Assembly (NCBI GenBank): GCA_034509755.1
Contig: CM067557.1
Location: 40,854,001 to 40,918,000, forward strand
From: Anisodus tanguticus
Taxonomy: Eukaryota; Streptophyta; Magnoliopsida; Solanales; Solanaceae
Length of the DNA: 64,000 nucleotides
Direction of reading: 5' to 3'
Position numbers and translations under genes: made by a program. The notes below the pieces were generated by a model that had not been told where the DNA came from, searched no databases, and saw nothing but the letters and a program-made list of their open reading frames with translations. This document shows, piece after piece, positions 32,841 through 44,490 of this stretch; position 1 is the stretch's first letter; each line of letters begins with the position of its first letter.

Positions 32841-33688
32841 TAGGGGTGGGCAAAAAAATCGGAGAATAAAAAAAATCGAACCGAATTAAAATTTGGTTCG
32901 GTTTTTTCTCAGTTTTCTTTTTTTAAAAAATCATTTTTTTGAAAAACTGAAGCGAATCAGAATTTAGTGATTCGGTTCGGTTTTTTAATTTTGGATACGA
33001 ATCGAAGCGAAAAACCGAATTAAATATATAATTATTCTCATTTTTTATTTTAGGCTACTACTATCTCTTGAATCATAGACATTAAAGTCAATCTATGAAG
33101 CTTTTATGGAAGTCGAATGCGTCATAAACTTGATTAATATATCACGGAAGCATTGACATAAAATGTAGGGAGAGAAAATAGTTGTAAATTGGTGAAACTT
33201 TAAATGGTCATAACTCTGCGCTCGGATATCCGTTTTACCCAAAAAAAAATTTGATTTTGGGTATTTTTCGAGACGGGGCCGGCCCAAACAGCCACAAGGC
33301 GGTTTGGCGCAGCTAATTTTTACAAAAAAACATCTATTTTCCTAATCAATTTGTGTTTTCCCCCAAATCGGTTTCTAATTTTTCTTTTTCTTTAGTAAAC
33401 ATCTCACGATACACAATAGATTTCAACGTCGAAATTTCATGGTAGTGTAGGTGTGAATGTCAATTTCAGTTTTGGAAATTCAATATTTAAAAATAAAAAA
33501 AAATCCCCGACCTGACCCGGCCCACTAGAAAAAACCGATATAATCCGATACATTCGGCGATATAAACCGAACATATCGGTTTTTTTTAAAAAAAGTTGTA
33601 TTCGGTTTTTTTTTAAAAAAACCAGTTTTTATTCGGTTCATATTTTTCGGATACAAAATCGAACCGAACCGATATACGCCCACCCCTA
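32841..33688. mobile_element. Non-autonomous hAT-like element, 848 bp
   Basis: The ends are TAGGGGTGGGC at left and GCCCACCCCTA at right, a perfect 11-bp inverted repeat. The flanks TCAAAGGA and TCAAAAGG agree at six of eight positions, consistent with an old 8-bp duplication. The subterminal regions are full of GGTTCGGTT and AACCGAACCG words in both orientations, as in hAT elements where such repeats bind transposase. No transposase is encoded. Confidence 0.65.
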
Positions 33689-33984
33689 TCAAAAGGTATG
33701 TAGCAACAAAGCCCACAAAAAAAGGAAAAAGAAAATTAGAAGAATTCTTTTTCCGGGGGAGTTTATATTTTTCAAACCAAAAAAAAAATGGAAAGAAAGA
33801 AAGAAACGGTAAAACAATGCTTGAACTTCAGACAAAAATTACTCAATTCAGCCACACATGGCTGAAGTTCACGAAAAAATGGCTGACTCCATTCATTTGT
33901 GCCTGAACTTTGACCATATAAAATTAGATATTTTGTCGGAAGTTAGGCTTATAAAGTTATTCTGAAGTGGATAAACTTATATTC

Positions 33985-34222
33985 CATGTGTTTCAATTTA
34001 TTTGTCTTACTTTTTTAGTTTGTTTAAAAAAGAATGTTTTTGTTTTGCAACTCTTTAATTTCAATTTTTCACATGACATGTTTAAAATTACAAGATTAAA
34101 GAGCATTTTGGTTAATTCTACATATCTTTAATTTATATCCACAAGATTAAAAGTCTTTTGTACTTTCTTAAACTACATGCCAAGTCAAAAGACAAATAAA
34201 TTAAAGGGGGGGGGGGGGGTAG
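33985..34222. mobile_element. MITE with TTYAATTTATTTGTCTT ends
   Basis: GTTTCAATTTATTTGTCTTA near 34000 is the inverse of AAGACAAATAAATTAAAG near 34190. The right end runs into a G homopolymer (about 34206-34220), probably an expanded GGAGGGAG end. This Stowaway-like repeat is common in nightshades (recollection). Boundaries are approximate. Confidence 0.5.
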
Positions 34223-34268
34223 ATTTTTACTCATTACGAATATGACTTAAATGGTGGTACTAAAATCA

Positions 34269-34517
34269 CACAACTAAAAAATCTTTATTTTCAACTGAAT
34301 TTCTCACTAAATAATGTTTAGTGGTTATTTCCCACTAAATATTGGTGGAATAGTGTTTTCACACGAAAAAGTTAGATTTTTTTTTCGGCGTTTCAATGAA
34401 AATCTGTTTTCCACCATGCATTTTCATAGTGAACTAATTCAATAGAAATAAGGTGATAAAATTATGTTTTGTAACACAGAATTTTCACGATAAAAAAACC
34501 TTCATTTTTTAGTAGTG
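34269..34517. mobile_element. CACTA-type MITE
   Basis: The left end CACAACTAAAAAATC and the inverse of the right end, CACTACTAAAAAATG, differ at two positions. The flanking trinucleotides are TCA and TTA, so a 3-bp duplication is only partly supported. Confidence 0.45.
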
Positions 34518-35401
34518 TTAGGTTTGTGTGCACTTCGGCCAGAGAAAGCCCCTTCTCTGAATTACTTTAGGGTTGGAGAGACTAAAAGCATCCTACCAGA
34601 TAATTTTGGGATTTATAGGAGATCTCTCGTTAATTGTGTACAAGAATTACATAGTACTACTATATAATTTGTCTTAGTTTATTTGTTGATTTTGTTTCTC
34701 TACTGAATTTAGCAAAGGTATATGCGTTGGATTCGGAGTGGAATATAGCTCGACTTTATATGATATATCTCACGCTGAAAAAATAAAACCACCAACTTGT
34801 GGCATGGTCCAAGATAAAAGTGAAAATAGCCCCTACAAACTTTCCTTATTTATTTGTTTCACCCGAGATGTACTCATTTTAAGATCCAACTAATCTAAAT
34901 TTGTGGCGGAAAAATTCTACTTTAAGGATAAAATGCTTTCTGTCAAAAAAAGACTTCGTACTCACAACACAAAATCAGAGATCTTTTGTTAAGGATTGAG
35001 CAGTATTTACCCCTCCACCACATCCTTTAAGCACAACTTATCCGTTCAGAAATAATTATTTGTTAAACAGTGGTTGGTAAATGTTATTTGACTAGATATT
35101 TTGATTATAAAGATTAAATGAGTAATCAAACAAGTTACTGAAACTTAAAAAGTAAAACAAAGATTCCATATGAAATCATCTTAATTAGATAAGGAAAACT
35201 CGGCAGGCATTAACCAACTATATTTTTGGATACATACGTGATTGTGTTCAGAATTTAAACATGGTAAATTTTAAACGAAATTTAGCTATATAGATATTTT
35301 TGGGGAGGGAGTTGGAACTGTTCTTCTGAGTTATCATAATCCCCATGCATAAATTATTAGACATGTGTCCATGTAATAAGTAGTCAATTACTATATTGAA
35401 G
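34518..35401. other. AT-rich intergenic region
   Basis: No gene or repeat is recognised. Confidence 0.35.
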
Positions 35402-35792
35402 CCCTTTATTCCTTTTTTTTTTTTTTGATAATCCAGGTTTCCAGGCTTGCGCCTGACTACTTCACTGGTATTACCCAGACGTCCTGGAGATGATGGGACC
35501 GGTTCTTCAGCACTCCACCACCAGGTAAATCGCGGGATGTGCACACATGGTCAGTGTCTGCTTGCGTCCAACGGATCAATGCTACAAGGTTGACCCCCCC
35601 ACAGGCCCCATCCACAAGGCTTGGCGGAGACCGAACCCACACTGCAACATGCCCGCGCGGCTTTTAGCGCCCAGGCTTTACCACATGTATGTGCCCCGGA
35701 GGACGATATCCGGAGGGGAGAATCGAACTTGCGACCCTAAGGCCGCAAAGTTGACTCCCTGCCTGACCCCTCTAGATCCCTTTATTCCTTTT
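35402..35792 (-). mobile_element. tRNA-derived SINE with 15-bp perfect target duplication
   Basis: The GC-rich body reads on the - strand from about 35777 to 35427 and ends in a poly(A) tail (T run 35413-35426 on the + strand). Near its start GTCGCAAGTTCGATTCTCCC contains a good B box (AGTTCGATTCT), preceded by an A-box-like AGGCAGGGAGT. CCCTTTATTCCTTTT occurs at 35402-35416 and 35778-35792, a perfect duplication overlapping the tail, which indicates LINE-type target-primed insertion. Open frames overlapping this segment are not genes. Confidence 0.85.
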
Positions 35793-36960
35793 CTTGATTT
35801 TAGAAGAAAATGTTTTAGAGTTGCTGATTCCCTCATACGTACCTTCCCTGAGTTGTGTAGTTTTACTTGTTACAAAATTTAAGATTTTTTTTTAAAAAAA
35901 AACTTTATAATCTTAAATAGATCATATATCGTGCATATGCTTATAGAAGATCATATTATTAAGGTAAAAATAAAAATTTAAAGTAAAAACGCTAAGAGTA
36001 ATATTTTTTATAAAGTTAACATATAGATATATTTTGCAAAGTATTTTCTTTTAGAAATTGATTATATCCTTTTTTGCTTTTTAGAAGGAAGAGGTTTGGA
36101 GGAATTTCCGTCTTTTGAGTTAAAAGTAATGTCTAGTCTAACTCTAAGCTAGTTTCAATTTAGTCCTCTTTGTTCCTTTTTCTCTAGATGCATGTCATAA
36201 ATGCTATGACCACTAAGAATTGAGGTACGATCAGACACCAAGATTTTGCTGTTCCAAATGTAAAAATAGATGCGTTCATATATATATATATATGATATAT
36301 CCAATAGTATAGTATAGTACTATCAGCTTTTATGAATTATAAATAGTTAAAGACTAATATATAATAATTGCATGAAAGGGAGAGTCCCACTTCCACATTC
36401 CATGTACTGAAAGTAGATTTAATTTGTTGGTATACATATTCTACTAAATACAATAAAAACAGAGGTAAAGCTGAATTGCCTTTAATACTGGTACAATTCC
36501 TCCTCCTTGTCAGCACATGCATTCCACTTTCCACTACAAATTTTACTTTGAACCCCAAAATTTTGCCTCACTTACAAGAAAAGAACAGCAACCCCCCCCC
36601 CCCCCCACGCCCCACACCTCACTTGAAAAGAAAATGAAAAATGAGTTTAAGTGACACTGTTAGTGTAAGCAATTTTTTAACAGTTAGATTTTCTTGGAAT
36701 CAATTTTTAAATGCTAAATGTTTTGTATAATAACATTTCGTTACATCAATCAAAATATATTCATTTAAACGACGTCGTTATAGAAAGACTGGGTTACTTG
36801 TATCAGTTCATCTAAAGAATATCTATAGATAAGCTTTCTTAACATGTGAGATAATTTAAAAATTAGGCATATTATCTACTATAAAATATAAATATAATCT
36901 GATAGTGTAAATATTCCTTAATCTAGCCAGGTATATAACTTAAAGTCATAAAAAAAAATA
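35793..36960. other. AT-rich intergenic region upstream of the SMXL gene
   Basis: A (TA)n microsatellite lies near 36279-36295 and a C run near 36593-36606. No gene is seen. The right part is the distal promoter of the SMAX1-LIKE gene. Confidence 0.4.
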
Positions 36961-36966
36961 TACACG

Positions 36967-36975
36967 TATAAAAAG
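36967..36975 (+). promoter_or_regulatory. Probable TATA box of the SMAX1-LIKE gene
   Basis: CGTATAAAAAGTCTC lies about 315 bp before the start codon, followed by a pyrimidine-rich stretch (CTTCTCTCTCTCTACAC, about 37009-37025) typical of plant leaders. The distance implies a leader of roughly 280 bases, unless a leader intron exists. Confidence 0.45.
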
Positions 36976-37189
36976 TCTCTTCCTTATATTATTTCCACTA
37001 TGGTATGATCTTCTCTCTCTCTACACAATCCTAGAATAGATTTCAACTTTAGTATAACTTTGCAAATACTTCTTATTAGGGTTTCTTGAGTTCTTGGATC
37101 TCTTCTTCAATTCCCTTCAAACACATAACAAACTATCTTAGTTTCCAGTTACTTTCTTTCTAATTTTTGCAACTCCTAACTTAGTACAC

Positions 37190-37219
37190 ATGAAGCCAAG
37201 ATTACTTTTACTACCTTAA
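37190..37219 (+). other. Upstream open reading frame in the SMXL leader
   Basis: ATG at 37190 opens a nine-codon frame (MKPRLLLLP) that stops at TAA 37217-37219, 64 bases before the main start. It lies in the inferred leader and could reduce translation of the main frame. No conservation is known to me. Confidence 0.4.
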
Positions 37220-37283
37220 TCCAACAAATTGCCTACTTCTTTCATCCTTCTTTGAAACTAATCAGTAATTCTTCATCAAAAAC

Positions 37284-40200
37284 ATGAGAACAGGAGGCTG
37301 CACAATACAACAAGCTCTAACAACAGAAGCAGCAAGTGTTGTTAAACAAGCTGTTACACTAGCGAAGCGTCGCGGCCATGCCCAAGTAACACCTCTCCAT
37401 GTAGCAAACACCATGCTTTATTCTTCAAATGGCATATTCAAAACAGCTTGCCTTCAATCTCATTCTCATCCCCTCCAATGCAAAGCCCTAGAGCTTTGCT
37501 TCAACGTGGCACTCAATCGTCTTCCTGCTTCGTCTTCTAGCCCCATGTTATTGGACCCACAACATCATCATCATTATTCTCAATATCCTTCCATTTCTAA
37601 CGCTCTTGTTGCTGCCTTCAAGCGAGCCCAAGCCCACCAAAGGCGGGGCTCGATCGAGAATCAGCAACAAGCTCTTTTAGCTGTGAAAATAGAACTTGAG
37701 CAACTTATCATTTCCATTTTAGATGATCCTAGTGTGAGTAGAGTCATGAGGGAGGCTGGTTTTGATAGTACTCAAGTTAAATGCAATGTTGAACAAGTTG
37801 TTTCTTTAGAACTTTGCTCTCAAAATAATCCTTCTCCTCCTAAGCTTAAAGAATATATTGAAATAAGTCCATTTCCTATTAAACATGAGGATGTGATGAG
37901 TGTAGTGGAAAGTTTAATGAACAAAAATAGGAAAAATATTGTGATGGTTAGTGAAAGTATTGATAATTTAGAAGGAGTGATTAAAGGGGTGATGGATAAA
38001 GTTGAAAATAGAGATGTGCCTGAAGATTTAAAGGAAATTAAGTTCATAAGTTTACCACTTTTAAGTTTTGGTAATATCCAAAGAGAAGAAGTTGACCAGA
38101 GAATAGGAGAGTTGACTTGCCTTATAAAGAGTTTAGTAACAAAAGGAGTTGTTTTGTACTTAGGTGATCTTAAATGGATTGCTGATTATAGAGCTAATTA
38201 TGGGGAAAGGAGAATTGTTAGCTACTATAGTTCTGTGGAGCACATGATTATGGAAATTGGGAGATTGGTATGTAGTTTTAGTGAAAATGAGAAATTTTGG
38301 CTTGTGGGAATTGCAACATTTCAAACTTACATGAGGTGCAAAAATGGTAACAATTCATTGGAATCTGTTTGGGGCCTGCATCCTGTTACTGTACCCGGTG
38401 GAAGTTTGGGCCTCAGTCTCAACCCCGACAGGTAAACAAGTTTAATTCAGTACTATTAAAGTTGCCTTATTAAACGGATAATCTTCTGCCACATAATTTT
38501 GATATCATGCATATTAAAAAGAATTGTTTTGACATGCTTTTCAATTGAAGTCTGATTGTACCAGGAGTTTGGATAATAATTGATTGACGTTAAAAAAGAA
38601 AGAGTGTTTGGAAATTGATGAACGTTGTGTTAGGGTATGAATTTCGCTTAAAAAATAAAAGTTGATATCATGCATATTAAAAAGAATTGTTTTGAAATTC
38701 AAGTACTGAAATTTAAGCATTTGCAAATACTGTTCTACATGCATATGCCTTGCATCCAAAGCTATGTTACTCGAACTTTTCAAATATGTTATTATATTCG
38801 TGTTAGATCTCTAAAAAATACACTACTCTCGAAGGATCTGACATGGAGCGTAACATTTTCAAATAGTACTGATAGGAGTAGAAGCTAGTTTCTTGGAATT
38901 CTTTTGATAAAGTGAGCAACTCAATGATTTGGTGGTGAAACAGAGAAAGAGAAAGAACAAAATCAATACTCACTTTAGTTTATTACATTTATACAAGTAT
39001 TCCTCAAAAGCTAGTTTCTTGCATGCTATTATTTTCTTGATACAAATGTTTGTATCAAATCATATAATTCATTTTTTGTTTGTGAATTTTCAAAACAGTG
39101 ACACACAAATAGAACTTGGAATGAATGTTGATAGTGGAGAGGAGAAGCAATTGACTTGCTGTGGTAATAGTGAGTCTACATTGTCAGATCTGCCTTCATG
39201 GCTTAAACATGAGAGGCAAAAACAATACTATACTTCTAATAATCATCATGATCAGGTTATTTTCTAATCTTTATTACCTTTCCATCTATGTTGCTCGTAT
39301 TTTTAAAAAATGCTGAGACAACATTTTAGGAGAGTCCGAACAACATATCACAGCAATTTCTTCTTCTTTTCCTCTCTTTTTTCAAGAAAACTAACTTTTT
39401 TTTGTTCCAATTCAGAACTGTGTATCAGTCAAAGATCTGCACAAGAAGTGGAATAGTACAACATGCAGTTTGCCATTTTGGGCCAATAGAAAAACATGTG
39501 ACACAAATTATAGAACCCCTTCTAATTCAAGTGATGTGATCATGGAGATGGAGTACTATGTTTCAAAGTTTAAAGAGTTCAATTCTGAAAACTTGAACAT
39601 TTTATCCAATGCATTAGAAATTGTCCCATGGCAAAAGGGAGTTATTGTCCAAGAAATTGTTGCAACAGTATTGCGATGCAGGTCAAGAATGATAAGAAGA
39701 AAAGAAAAATATTTAATGAATGAAGCAAAAGAAGAAACTTGGCTATTTTTCCAAGGTCCCGATGTTCATGCCAAGGAGAAAATTGCTAGAGAATTGGCTA
39801 ATGTTGTGTTTGGATCATACACGAATTTCGTGTCAATTTCTCTGAGCAATTTTTGTTCTAATTTTAGGAACAAAAGGTCAAGAGATGAACAAAGTTGGAG
39901 CTACATTGATAAATTTGCTCAAGCAGTTTCTTCTAATTCTCATTGTGTGTTTTACTTAGAGGATTTGGAGGAAATCGACTATTCTTCTCTAAGGGGAATC
40001 AAGAAGGCAATTGAAAGAGGAACAATTAATAATTGTTCAAGTGGTGAAGAAGTGAGTCTTGATGATGCTATTATTATTTTGAGTAGTGAGAATTTTGGTT
40101 CAAAGTCAAGAGCTTGTTCACCTAATGTGAAGCAAACATATGAAGAAACTACAAGTCCTAAATGTGTTTCTTTGGACTTGAATCTCTCTATTGATGATCA

Positions 40201-40303
40201 ATATGGAAGTGGTGAAGATTTGTCAATTGATGATGATATTGGGCTTCTTCAAAGTGTTGACAGATGCATTTTTTTCCAAAATTCAAGAACTATAGTAGAA
40301 TAG
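37284..40303 (+). CDS. SMXL3: SMAX1-LIKE protein, SMXL3 type, three exons, 730 residues
   Basis: SMXL proteins are nuclear Clp-ATPase-like co-repressors; SMXL3/4/5 of Arabidopsis promote phloem formation. Exons are 37284-38431, 39099-39255 and 39416-40303, with CAG/GT donors, CAG acceptors and matching phases. Residues 1-180 are the double Clp-N domain (MRTGGCTIQQALTTEAASVV, RRGHAQVTPLHVANTMLYS, SILDDPSVSRVMREAGF). Residues 190-382 match the degenerate D1 ATPase (FISLPLLSFGNIQREEVDQR, GVVLYLGDLKW, FWLVGIATFQTYMRCK). Exon 3 carries D2 with a decayed Walker A (GPDVHAKEKIA, 549-559) and the EAR motif LDLNL (688-692), which recruits TOPLESS. At the position of the RGKT degron of SMXL6/7/8 it has FRNKR (585-589), so strigolactone- or karrikin-triggered degradation is not expected. 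The length favours SMXL3 over the longer SMXL4/5; the exact paralogue is inference. Confidence 0.93.
38497..38697. repeat. Direct repeat in SMXL intron 1
   Basis: TTGATATCATGCATATTAAA followed by AAGAATTGTTTTGA occurs at about 38499-38532 and again at about 38662-38695. The two identical copies of about 34 bp are 163 bp apart, probably a recent duplication inside the 667-bp intron. Confidence 0.8.
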
Positions 40304-42182
40304 GTTCTATTTTTATGTTGATGAGATGATTTACTTAATTTCTTCACTTTTTCTTTGTTGCTTTTATTGTATGTTCAAATAGTAGGTCAAAGAGTTCAGA
40401 CTACTGTTTTCTTTTTGTACTAAAGTTTTGTAAATAGAACTTCCAATACAAATTCTTAGTGCTAGTTTTCTCCTCTCCATTTTCTGCCTGGGCGATCTCA
40501 GAGATTTATATGTTAGTAAAAAATATGAAATATTTTTAATATTTTTTTATTTTTATTTTGTATAATATTGGTCTGAGATAAGTTTTATATGAAGTAATAC
40601 GTTTAATATGAATTCATATAACCAATCTCAACTTACATTGTACTAATAAAAACGAATTCAAGATTTAAAATGAAGTAATACGTTTAATATGAATTCATAT
40701 AAATCTCAACTTACAGTGTACTAATAAAGACACGAATTCAAAATTTAAATTAGTTCAGTGGATTCAAGTTTTATGTTCTTACTGTTGAACGCATCATACT
40801 TTGGAAATTACAAGTTCATATATTTAGTATTTAGTAAAATTTAATTTCAAAAAATAAATGAAGAGACACCACATTGCTGGATCTCATTATTATCGAATGA
40901 TTTGAAAGATAGGACAGTATGTATGATTATAACTAGATAATTAACTTGCATCATCATTTCCTTCTTTTCTAGAAATGTTTAGTGAGCTAACGGAGGGTGG
41001 ACCCTCTTCATTTCTGTTCTTGCCCTGAATGATTCAAGCATATCACAATGTACAGAAAAAGTAATAAAAAATTTATGCTTCTAACCAGGTAGTATCTTTT
41101 TAGAAAGACAATAATGAGACTTGAAACATACTCCTATTTACTTTGGCAACTCCTAGTGTTGATGGTGTATTTCAAGAATAGCATAGTGACATTTTAATAG
41201 TAAAGTCTATCACATGTCACCTTTTATTGTACCAACTGAATGTCAATAACAAGACTGATCATAATTTTTTCTTATTTTTATAGCCATATCTTGTTTGGGA
41301 TAAAATTTACGAATAATCACTTTCAGCTTTTGTAATAGAAAGATAATTATTATCATGATTTTTTAAAATTTCAACATCTGAAACATACTGATCCAATTAA
41401 TTCAGACTAGAAATATCGCCTACTAGCCACTTTTAAGCTCTATTTTAAAAAAAGAGCAACCATTATGAAGTTTTAAAATTCACAGATGAAACTTCATGAT
41501 AATAATTATTTTTTAATTACACGGGATTGAAAAAATTATCATTTGTGAAATTTATCCTACATATTCACGTAGCATAAAATCATAAAGTAGGAATCACTCT
41601 TTAATAGGAGTTTTTTATTTTCATGATTCTAACCAAAACCTCCAATTAAAAGTGGATGAATTTATCCATTCACCACACTTCTTGGTGGTTATAAGATGAA
41701 TATATATAATTGTTGTTGTTTGATGAATAAAATAGCAAATGGTAAAAATGCTTGAAGTTCATATTTCATATGGTAAAAATTTATCCGTATCAGATATACA
41801 TTAAATCAACACAGACATTAGAAACTTTTTTTCTTTTATAGATACATACTTCAATTTTAGCAACTATTTTTCAGAGCGGTAATCACTGTCTTTTCTCTAT
41901 TTTACATGATTTTTTCGAGAAAGAAAAAGTGAAAAAGTTTGCTTATTCGAAGTTCTAACACTTAGAAAGCTGTTTAGGATACTTCTGATTGAGTTGAGCT
42001 GTGAGATGCTTCTGTCTTTGTGATGATCATTGGGATATGAGGGATGGTAAAATTCATGAAAAAGTGAAAAAGAGAAATGTCATTATGTCGCCGACATTCT
42101 CTCTCTTTTTTTTTTTAAATAAAAAGTTTTCTATATATATATATATATATATTATCAAATTATTCAAAATATATCTACATGT
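40304..42182. other. SMXL 3' flank and AT-rich intergenic region
   Basis: The first 160 bp are probably 3' UTR (TTGTAAATAGAACTTCCAAT near 40429). AAGTAATACGTTTAATATGA is repeated at about 40592 and 40673, showing a local duplication of roughly 80 bp. No other gene is recognised. A (TA)n run lies near 42134-42152. Confidence 0.45.
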
Positions 42183-42379
42183 AAACTTCCTAAATATGAT
42201 TTACAACAACAATAACATACCCAGGTGAGATGCCACACCATGAAATCTGGAGAGGGCAGAATGTACACATACCTTACCTCCATCTTGATAGGTAGAACGG
42301 CTATTTCCGGAAGACTCTCAGCTCAAGACAAAGCATAATCACAAACAAGGCAATCAAAACAAACTTCTTAAATATGATT
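42183..42379 (-). mobile_element. TS/Au-type SINE with 19-bp target duplication
   Basis: The body (42202-42360) read on the - strand contains TGAGCTGAGAGTCTTCCGGA, AGGTAAGGTATGTGTACATT and TGGGTATGTTATTGTTGTTG, close to the 3' part of the widespread TS/Au SINE family, whose members end in TTG repeats. AAACTTCCTAAATATGATT (42183-42201) and AAACTTCTTAAATATGATT (42361-42379) are the target duplication with one change. The tRNA-related head is short or missing, so the copy is 5'-truncated. Confidence 0.8.
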
Positions 42380-43855
42380 GTAATCTTTAAAATAAGAGAA
42401 AAATAAAAGTCTACCTGATAGTATAAAAAATCTTTACACTAACTAACTAACTATATGTATAATTTAAACTCTTTTATCTTTTATTTTTTAGACTCGGGAA
42501 ATAAAAGAAAAAGGGCAAGATTTCCTTCTTTTCATTGAAATGCAAATTTTGTTCAAAGACAACTTGCTCATTATGAACTTTCCTTGTGAAATTTTGGATT
42601 TACACATCAAAAGTAAAAGTATTGTTGTTTTCACCTTTGCCTTTTTTCTCCCTCTTCTATGTTCAAAATTCCATGTTCTTTTACTTTTTTTTTTTAAAAA
42701 AAAATTGCTTTATTTGCATATGTGAGCATAAATCAGAAAGCCAAGAGACTATAATTATGTTCTTGTAAGATTCTAAATGTAGTAGTCGTAATCATTTTGT
42801 CTTAGGGATTAAGGAAGACTTTTCCTTGAAAATTAAGAATAGAGAAAACGATAACGCATCTGGACGTAGTTCCTTTCATAGTTATTTTCTGAGAGATTAT
42901 TTATAAATTGAGTGACTTTATAATAACAAAAAAGTGATTTAGTAACTTTTGTAGTTATTCGATTTTTATTATTTTAAAACAAATTTTTAAAAAAATCAAG
43001 AATAAATTATTTATATGATGTTGTCCGAAGTGCAAGGGGTAAACTCGGACTCGGTTATGATAGGATTGTGCGCGCCGGGCCCTTCGGGTCTCATATTCTA
43101 GAAACTACTCAAAGAAAATATTTAATAGTCTTCAGATCCTACTGTAATTCGAATTTGTTTTTTCCTTTGATAGATGCATCATTTTCATATACTCAACCAT
43201 GAACCAATCACAAGTAACCCGTATCATAAAAAAAAGTAACTTGTCAAGTAAAGGACATTAGCGCGATGAACACAAGCCAAAAATAATAAAAAGTGAAATT
43301 GATGATTGAAGAAAAAATATTATGCATTATTACAATAGTAAAGGAAAAAGATGCAAAATTATATATGTACTATGTTTAACAACGAGAGTTTTAAAGGTTA
43401 GTAACCAACTTCTTTTAAAATTTGATGATATATTTCTATATGTTATATGGCACGGCTTAAAGAAAGACGAGGAAGATATGTTGATGATTCTGTCATCCGT
43501 TTGAGGAGCGCTTCCTATCAAAAGTGTTTTCAGTAAGTAATAATTTGTGTCTCGTTAAATCAAATAAAAAAATGCTTAATTATATTAATAACTAGTAAAT
43601 TTATTTGTACTTCGTGCGGTCAGATATTACTAAATTCATTAAGATCTTATTAGTTCAATAAAAGAGATAGAGTACTGTTTAATGTTTATAATCAGAAAAT
43701 GAAAAAAAAAACATATATAATGTAAGACATGATACATATAAAAATACTAAAAGAATAAAGGTATAAGATATAATTACGTCAAAAAAAAATAGAACAAAAT
43801 TAAATTTTAAAAAAGCATCACTTTTTCTAGTTTTATAATGATGATGTGGGTGGAA
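42380..43855. other. AT-rich intergenic region
   Basis: No gene is recognised. A short GC-rich island (43019-43105, with GCGCGCCGGGCCCTTCGGGT) stands out but matches nothing I know. Confidence 0.35.
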
Positions 43856-43960
43856 TCAAACAACAACATACTCAGTGTAATTCCACACAGTGAAGTCCGA
43901 TGAATGTGGACTGAAGCAATCTTCTCAATTGGTAGTTGACACACACTTTATCGAAGGAAA
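43856..43960 (-). mobile_element. Remnant of a TS/Au-type SINE
   Basis: CAACAACATACTCAGTGTAA and TTCCACACAGTGAAGTC match the 3' end of the same SINE family as 42202-42360, including the (GTT)n tail in reverse. The remainder is diverged and the ends are unclear. Confidence 0.5.
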
Positions 43961-44034
43961 AATGCACTCCATATATCCTATTGCCTCATTTTCCGACTTA
44001 AATATTATTCATAAACTAATTAATTAAATTGTTG

Positions 44035-44490
44035 TAAATAATATTTATTGATAATTGTATTAGAGAGTCTGGGATTTTTAAGATAAGATGAGGGGAAAGA
44101 AATCGAATCCTCCAATTAATTTCATAATCTCATTATAATCCCTTTGATTATTTTCATTAATTGAAAGTCTATTTATACAAGTTACCTATATTCATAATAG
44201 GAGAATATTATTCATATTCTACTCCTAAAATCTTATTCTATTTGGATACTAATTATACATTTATGGTAATACAATTATTATAGTAAGTGTACAATACTAA
44301 TTACATTACAATATTATCTAAACTAGGAGACTAAATATATACTCTATATACGGTAATTTGGACGAGAGAATCCGAGACAATATACACATAAATAATATTT
44401 ATTGATAATTGTATGTAGAGAGTCTGGGATTTTTAAGATAAGATGAGGGGAAAGAAATCGAATCCTCCAATTAATTTCATAATCTTATTA
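44035..44490. repeat. 101-bp direct duplication flanking a solo LTR
   Basis: The segment 44035-44135 (starting TAAATAATATTTATTGATAA) recurs at 44389-44490 with one single-base insertion and only a few changes. It includes AGAGAGTCTGGGATTTTTAA and ATGAGGGGAAAGAAATCGAA. Between the copies lies a solo LTR of the E2 family. Confidence 0.88.
44136..44388 (-). mobile_element. Solo LTR of the E2/E3 copia family
   Basis: TAATCCCTTTGATTATTTTC, ATTCATATTCTACTCCTAAA and AAGTGTACAATACTAATTAC align in order with the E2 LTR. The first few bases (TGAAAGAAA) are missing, and the end near 44379 (CCGAGACA) is diverged from TTAACA. No internal element sequence is present. Confidence 0.7.

Noticed and set aside
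35547..35882. 111-codon open frame
   Set aside because: It is antisense to the SINE body and crosses its target duplication.
42001..42228. 75-codon open frame
   Set aside because: It runs through a TA microsatellite and T-rich sequence into the SINE duplication; there are no protein features.
43019..43105. Short GC-rich island considered as a tRNA or rRNA fragment
   Set aside because: No A/B box, acceptor stem or rRNA word could be matched.
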